From NCBI GenBank assembly GCA_934394585.1, contig CAKRQU010000005.1:16507-80506 (forward strand): a stretch of 64,000 nt of DNA, read 5' to 3'. The first letter of the stretch is position 1; each line of letters opens with the position of its first letter. This DNA comes from an uncultured Eubacteriales bacterium. GTDB lineage: Bacteria; Bacillota; Clostridia; Oscillospirales; CAG-272. Below the pieces are notes generated by a model. It saw only the letters and a program-made list of their open reading frames with translations. It did no database searches and had not been told where the DNA came from. A program made the translations under genes and the position numbers. This document shows positions 59,852 to 64,000 of the stretch, in pieces.

Positions 59852-61507
59852 TCAATCATTCTCTTCTCTTTTATAGTTCAGATATATCAGCGGAGTTTTT
59901 CCTATCTCCACGCGGTAAGGCATCAATTTCTGCTCCGCTATGGCGATAATCTGCGCCATGGTATATACTCCGAGCGCGCCGTCGTGCCCGTAATACTGTG
60001 CCCCGTCCACATGCCCCGGAACTTTCACTCTGTGATTTTCCACTACCTTTTTGAGTTCACCGAGCAAAATGTCGCGCACATCAGCCTCCGCTTCCTTTGC
60101 GGCGGCATCAAATCCGGCGGCTTCTTCAAATGTGAGCGCGGGAATATCAAGCTTTGCTTCGCCGTTTTCATCGCGGCGCAGGATATGCAGCTTTTCAAAT
60201 TCGGGGATAAGCTCATATATCATGGCATTTTCCGGCTTCACGCCGCTTTCAAGAAAAGACGCATAAAAGCGAAGTATGCTCCGCAGCGTGCATTTGTATT
60301 TTAATTTGCCGTAAACCCAATGCGCATCGCCGAAAACCGACTGGCAATCATACATTCTGCATTTTGTTTTCCCGCTGTTTTCGCTGTAGCTTACTATAAC
60401 GGAACCCGATACGGCGTATTTTCCGCCTTTTTCCTGCCCACGCTCGCATACCGAGAGCGAAGCCAGCCATTTTCCCGCATCGGGGCGGTCGGGAATTTCT
60501 ATCTTATCCACTTCCGTGCCAAGCGCCGCCCAAACGACTTTTCCGAGTATATGCCTCGTGTAAAAAAGCATGAGCGTCGCTTTTTGCTTTTCAGTCATGG
60601 CGGCAAATGAGCTGTTTTCGCTCAGCGGCTCAAACCGACGCCATACCGCCGACCATACTGCAGGCGCATATTTTTCCGCAACAGCTTCCTGCGCGGGAAT
60701 ATCTCCGAAAGAATCCTCATATCTGCACACAAAACAGCGCGTATAAACAAGTCCGCCCGCTGTTTTCCCCATGAGCTCGCCGGATACGAGCCTGTCTATC
60801 AAAGGCTCGATATAAGCGCACGGCATGCCCATCGTATCGGCAATATCGCGCACGGAAACGGGATTTTTATAGGCAATGAACAGGATATTTACCTCAATAT
60901 CCGACGAAATAAGCGAAAAAGGCTCGTGCCCTATTCCGTCGCTTCCCATTATTCCTATGTTTCCGGTCTTTGGTTCATAGCTTGCTTTTGAATATTTTTC
61001 CATGCTTTTCAGTCCCTCCTTTATTTGTGTGCGTGCAGAGGAAAGGCGCGAGAGCACCGTGCCGCGCGGCAATCCCATTTCGGCGGCAATTTTCTCCACG
61101 CTGTGCCCATGCACATAATGACGCACGGTTACCTCGCGATAAATATATACCAATCTGCCGATTTCCCTGCGCACAGCCGTGTATTCTTCGGAAAGAAGGT
61201 TTTCCTCCTCCGTGTATTCGTCAGTGTCATCGATACTCTCCGGCAGTACATCGGTATATTCGATTATCCTGTCGCGGTATTTTTTGCGAAGATACGAATT
61301 GTATTTGTTTTTCATCACGGCAGAAAGAAATCCTTTCGGATATTTTATCTCTCTCTCTTTGTTTATCTCCGAAACGAACGCCGCGAGCGTATCCTGCACG
61401 AGTGCGTCAATTTCCGGGCAGTCGCCGTATTCTCTTGCCGCAAGCGAATAGAGATATGCGAGATATTCTTCACATTTCCGCTCAAAAGCCTCATCGAATT
61501 TTTTCAA
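59852..61507 (-). CDS. ECF-type sigma factor with winged-helix and long unknown C-terminal region
   Basis: This is a 551-residue protein. Residues 1-95 resemble sigma region 2 (ALVQDTLAAFVSEINKEREI), and 115-165 resemble region 4 with a helix-turn-helix (HSVEKIAAEMGLPRGTVLSR). A winged-helix follows at about 203-258 (NPVSVRDIADTMGMPCAYIE). The last 290 residues are of no recognised type and contain four scattered cysteines (C261, then others). Ordinary ECF factors are about 180 residues. No anti-sigma gene is adjacent, so the extension may be the sensor. I know similar long sigma-like proteins to be common in Clostridia, with no function assigned. It is alone on the minus strand. Confidence 0.82.
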   Translation of the reverse strand: MKKFDEAFERKCEEYLAYLYSLAAREYGDCPEIDALVQDTLAAFVSEINKEREIKYPKGFLSAVMKNKYNSYLRKKYRDRIIEYTDVLPESIDDTDEYTEEENLLSEEYTAVRREIGRLVYIYREVTVRHYVHGHSVEKIAAEMGLPRGTVLSRLSSARTQIKEGLKSMEKYSKASYEPKTGNIGIMGSDGIGHEPFSLISSDIEVNILFIAYKNPVSVRDIADTMGMPCAYIEPLIDRLVSGELMGKTAGGLVYTRCFVCRYEDSFGDIPAQEAVAEKYAPAVWSAVWRRFEPLSENSSFAAMTEKQKATLMLFYTRHILGKVVWAALGTEVDKIEIPDRPDAGKWLASLSVCERGQEKGGKYAVSGSVIVSYSENSGKTKCRMYDCQSVFGDAHWVYGKLKYKCTLRSILRFYASFLESGVKPENAMIYELIPEFEKLHILRRDENGEAKLDIPALTFEEAAGFDAAAKEAEADVRDILLGELKKVVENHRVKVPGHVDGAQYYGHDGALGVYTMAQIIAIAEQKLMPYRVEIGKTPLIYLNYKREEND

Positions 61508-61589
61508 GGTATTTACCGTCCCTTCTGCCTTATTGGTTGCAAAAAAGCATGGCTGATTTGATATTTTTCAAAAATATCCGCCATTAAAA

Positions 61590-61620
61590 TTCAGGCACCC
61601 GTTTTTTGCGGGTGCCGAAT
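61590..61620 (-). terminator. Terminator of fucI
   Basis: GGCACCCG (61594-61601) pairs with CGGGTGCC (61609-61616). On the minus strand it is followed by TGAATTTTA, a weak T-run. Confidence 0.7.
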
Positions 61621-61634
61621 GTTTATTTTGTGAA

Positions 61635-63419
61635 TTATTTCTTGTAAAGCGGACCGTAGTTTGCGCAGGCACGATAATCTTTGCCTTCACTGTCCATACC
61701 GAAAGCATTCCATGCGGCAGGACGGAAGATATCCTTTTCGGGAACATTGTGCATGGAAACAGGTATGCGGAGCATGGAGCAGAGCGTGAGCAGATCTGCA
61801 CCTATGTGACCGTAGGAAATAGCGCCGTGGTTTGCGCCCCAGTGGTTCATAACTTCATAGGCATCCTTGAATGCACTACCTTCCTTGCCGTCGCAACGGG
61901 GTGTAAACCATGTGCACGGCCATGTGGGATTTGTGCGCTCCATGAGTATATCGGAAACCTCATCGGGAAGTCTTACGGACCAGCCCTCGGCTATCTGGAT
62001 AACGGGACCAAGACCCTTTACGAGATTAAGACGGATCATCGTCATGGGCATTTCGGCTCTCGTGGTATAATGAGAAGAGAAACCGCCGCCGCGGAAATTG
62101 TCAAATCCGGCTTCGCACCATACTGTTGCGTCCGTCATCTTCTTTATATCCTCGTCGGTAACTTCCCACCATTTTTTCATCACGGCGTTTCCGTTTTCAT
62201 CTCTGCATTCGCCGCAGGCGTCAAGACAAGCCGCGCCGGAATTGAGCAGATGGATGATGCCGCCGTTTTCTTTTGCCTTGCCCGTAAATTCATATCCGGC
62301 AACTCTCTTTGTAGCTTCGGGTGACCAGTATGTTCTTACATCGGCAAAAATCTGTGCGCGGTTTGTGAGCAATCTCATGAACAGCATGCTGATGCCGTTG
62401 AGCACATCGTTTTCCGTGGCAAATGTCATAGGCTCGCGTGCACCTTCAAAGTCAAATGAAGAATTGAGAAGCGCTTCGGGATAGTCGCAGTTCGGCCAGT
62501 GGTCTGTCCACTGTCTTTGACCCTGAAAGCCCGCGCATATAGCATTGTGACCGACCTTTTCTTCTTCAAAAGCATCGGGAAGATTTTTATTTCCGCGAAT
62601 AAGATCTCTTATGATGATGTACATCTTTACAGTGAATTCCCACTGCTTGTCTTTCTGCTCACGGGAGAAACGGACGAAATCGGGATTGTCATCTCTTCCC
62701 TCTTTGCAATGCTCTTTTGTCCATGCGAGAGCGCGCTCGTATTCTTCTTTATTGTATATGCCCTCTTCCATGCGTCGGAGAATTTCCACTTCGTCTACGG
62801 ATTCCACGCGCATGCCGAGATATTCTTCCATAAAGTTCTGGTCGATTATAGAGCCGCCGATACCCATACACATGGAGCCTATCTGGAGATAGCTCTTACC
62901 GCGCATGGTGGCAACGGCAAGACCCGCACGTGCAAAGCGAAGCAGTTTTTCTTTTACATCCTCCGGAATATTTGCAACATCGGAAACATCTTGCACTTCA
63001 TGACCGTAAATGCCGAATGCGGGAAGTCCTTTCTGTGCATGTGTGGCAAGAACGGATGCAAGATATACGGCGCCGGGACGTTCCGTACCGTTAAATCCCC
63101 ATACGCCTTTTACCGTAGTGGGATCCATGTCCATCGTTTCCGCGCCGTAGCACCAGCAAGGTGTAACGGAAAGCGTAACAGCGACATTCTCTTTTTTGAA
63201 TTTTTCCGCACATGCGGCGGTTTCGGGAACACGACCGATAGTCGTATCCGCGAGAACAACTCTTACGGGACTGCCGTCGGAATAGCAAAGATTTTCTTCA
63301 AAAAGCTTTTTTGCGGCTTCAGCCATAGCCCAGACCTGAGGTTCCAGACTTTCGCGAAGCTTCATCGGACCGCGACGTCCGTCAACAATAGGACGAATAC
63401 CGATTGCCGGATAAGACAT
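61635..63419 (-). CDS. fucI: L-fucose isomerase
   Basis: FucI converts L-fucose to L-fuculose in host-glycan or plant-sugar catabolism. The 594 residues match the bacterial enzyme. The manganese ligands are in the TFATENDVLNG motif (Glu) and later HGHIG-type 'GAISYGHIGADLLTL', and the N-terminal 'IGIRPIVDGRRGPMK' is diagnostic. GGAGG lies eight bases before the ATG at 63419. No fuculokinase or aldolase gene is adjacent; the gene is monocistronic here. Arabinose as substrate cannot be excluded because FucI also accepts D-arabinose. Confidence 0.96.
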   Translation of the reverse strand: MSYPAIGIRPIVDGRRGPMKLRESLEPQVWAMAEAAKKLFEENLCYSDGSPVRVVLADTTIGRVPETAACAEKFKKENVAVTLSVTPCWCYGAETMDMDPTTVKGVWGFNGTERPGAVYLASVLATHAQKGLPAFGIYGHEVQDVSDVANIPEDVKEKLLRFARAGLAVATMRGKSYLQIGSMCMGIGGSIIDQNFMEEYLGMRVESVDEVEILRRMEEGIYNKEEYERALAWTKEHCKEGRDDNPDFVRFSREQKDKQWEFTVKMYIIIRDLIRGNKNLPDAFEEEKVGHNAICAGFQGQRQWTDHWPNCDYPEALLNSSFDFEGAREPMTFATENDVLNGISMLFMRLLTNRAQIFADVRTYWSPEATKRVAGYEFTGKAKENGGIIHLLNSGAACLDACGECRDENGNAVMKKWWEVTDEDIKKMTDATVWCEAGFDNFRGGGFSSHYTTRAEMPMTMIRLNLVKGLGPVIQIAEGWSVRLPDEVSDILMERTNPTWPCTWFTPRCDGKEGSAFKDAYEVMNHWGANHGAISYGHIGADLLTLCSMLRIPVSMHNVPEKDIFRPAAWNAFGMDSEGKDYRACANYGPLYKK

Positions 63420-63558
63420 AATAATTTACCTCCGAAAATATACGGTTTATACCGCTTTTTTACTTTGTATATTATATCACAACAGAGCCTACAAATCAAT
63501 CCTATTTTTCAAGTATTTGTAAAAAGAAAAATTTTTTTCATATTTTTTCTCTTTTCTA

Positions 63559-63586
63559 TTGACTTTTTCCGAAAATCGTGTATAAT
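63559..63586 (+). promoter_or_regulatory. Promoter of the tRNA-Leu(GAG) gene
   Basis: TTGACT (63559-63564), 16 bp, TATAAT (63581-63586). The tRNA starts 39 bases after the -10 box. Confidence 0.8.
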
Positions 63587-63625
63587 AGATATCGCTGTGG
63601 TTGCGATGTACCGCTCCTGAGTTTT

Positions 63626-63709
63626 GCGAGAGTGGCGGAACTGGTAGACGCGCACGTTTGAGGGGCGTGTGGTTTTTCCATACGGGTTCAAGTCCCGTTT
63701 CTCGCACCA
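63626..63709 (+). tRNA. tRNA-Leu (anticodon GAG)
   Basis: The acceptor GCGAGAG (63626-63632) pairs with TTCTCGC (63699-63705), and the encoded ACCA ends at 63709. The anticodon stem CACGT/GCGTG encloses TTGAGGG, giving GAG. A long variable arm (GGTTTTTCCATACGGG region) marks a class II tRNA. Confidence 0.93.
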
Positions 63710-63738
63710 AGCCACTGCTCTGCAGTGGCTTTTTTATT
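63709..63738 (+). terminator. Terminator of tRNA-Leu(GAG)
   Basis: AAGCCACTGC (63709-63718) pairs with GCAGTGGCTT (63722-63731); a T-run follows. Confidence 0.85.
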
Positions 63739-63817
63739 TCGCGGATTCAGAATGTTTTTTCATTCCCGCCCTCGGAGAGATCGCTCCGTGTAAAAATTAA
63801 CGGTCAAAATTGCATAC

Positions 63818-63904
63818 GCGGGTATGGCGGAATTGGTAGACGCGCTAGATTCAGGTTCTAGTGACTTCACTGTCATACAGGTTCAAGTCCTGCTACCCGC
63901 ACCA
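63818..63904 (+). tRNA. tRNA-Leu (anticodon CAG)
   Basis: The acceptor GCGGGTA (63818-63824) pairs with TACCCGC (63894-63900), followed by encoded ACCA. The anticodon stem CTAGA/TCTAG encloses TTCAGGT, giving CAG. It has a long class II variable arm. Confidence 0.95.
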
Positions 63905-63906
63905 TG

Positions 63907-63954
63907 GCGAGTGTTCTTACAGTATTTGAAATGTTGTAGAACACTCGCTTTTTT
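63907..63954 (+). terminator. Terminator of tRNA-Leu(CAG)
   Basis: GCGAGTGTTCT (63907-63917) pairs with AGAACACTCGC (63938-63948), and TTTTTT follows. Confidence 0.88.
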
Positions 63955-64000
63955 CATATCGCAATGTGGCATGGTGCGTAGTTTACGACCACGCCTTTTC

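Noticed and set aside
63601..63861. Small frames across the tRNA genes
   Set aside because: They translate tRNA sequence.
1..64000. CRISPR arrays, rRNA genes, prophage or intact insertion sequences
   Set aside because: No regularly spaced direct repeats, rRNA motifs, phage genes or complete transposase were seen.

Overview
The window looks like a chromosomal segment of a spore-forming, anaerobic member of the Clostridia (Firmicutes), probably an uncultured gut- or rumen-type lineage. The support is Spo0A, the SpoVAC-SpoVAD-SpoVAE set, the CdaA/CdaR and DarA cyclic-di-AMP genes, bifurcating-type NfnAB, a clostridial ferredoxin, T-box and lysine riboswitch leaders, SD-led genes with frequent TTG/GTG starts, and the common use of ATA for isoleucine. 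No rRNA, CRISPR array, intact mobile element or phage gene was seen. About 55 protein genes and two tRNA-Leu genes fill the window.

Layout. 0-4 kb: the ATPase and two permeases of a BmpA-type nucleoside importer. 4-9.4 kb: glutamate dehydrogenase with a decayed IS3-family remnant behind it, a DUF2156 protein, a 95-aa unknown, spo0A and ispD-ispF. 9.6-21.5 kb: a nine-gene co-directional run, cdaA-cdaR-FAD protein-recJ-rel-dtd-hemZ-kinase-flippase. 21.5-22.05 kb: a hairpin-rich gap without a gene. 22-28.3 kb: an XRE regulator, then the minus-strand units darA-holB-ricT-uppP and spoVAC-AD-AE. 28.4-32.3 kb: ferredoxin, then ATP-grasp ligase-aspartate racemase-murE. 32.3-38.5 kb: nfnAB, cysK-mnmA-Rrf2 regulator, ADP-ribosylglycohydrolase. 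38.6-44.5 kb: a phosphoesterase and the minus-strand unit mgtE-lplA-M18 peptidase-greA behind a long leader. 44.6-51.3 kb: deoB, a DMT exporter, a SIMPL-domain protein and T-box-controlled pheST. 51.4-54.6 kb: an ABC exporter with a zinc ribbon, DUF1854 and a second DarA paralogue. 54.6-55.3 kb: a strongly structured non-coding element. 55.4-58.1 kb: a lysine-riboswitch-controlled ABC importer whose binding protein is circularly permuted. 58.3-64 kb: pyruvate kinase, an ECF sigma factor with a long C-terminal extension, L-fucose isomerase and two tRNA-Leu genes.

How the parts connect. Cyclic-di-AMP is made by CdaA/CdaR and could be read by two DarA-type receptors, one in the replication/cell-wall unit and one behind the ABC-DUF1854 pair. 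The ligase-racemase-murE unit, together with a MurE that lacks the diaminopimelate-specific Arg, suggests a lysine-type peptidoglycan carrying a D-aspartate cross-bridge, and the window also holds a lysine-regulated importer. The most unusual items are the circularly permuted binding protein, the structured element at 54.6-55.3 kb, the D-Asp wall cluster, and the ABC-DUF1854-DarA operon.
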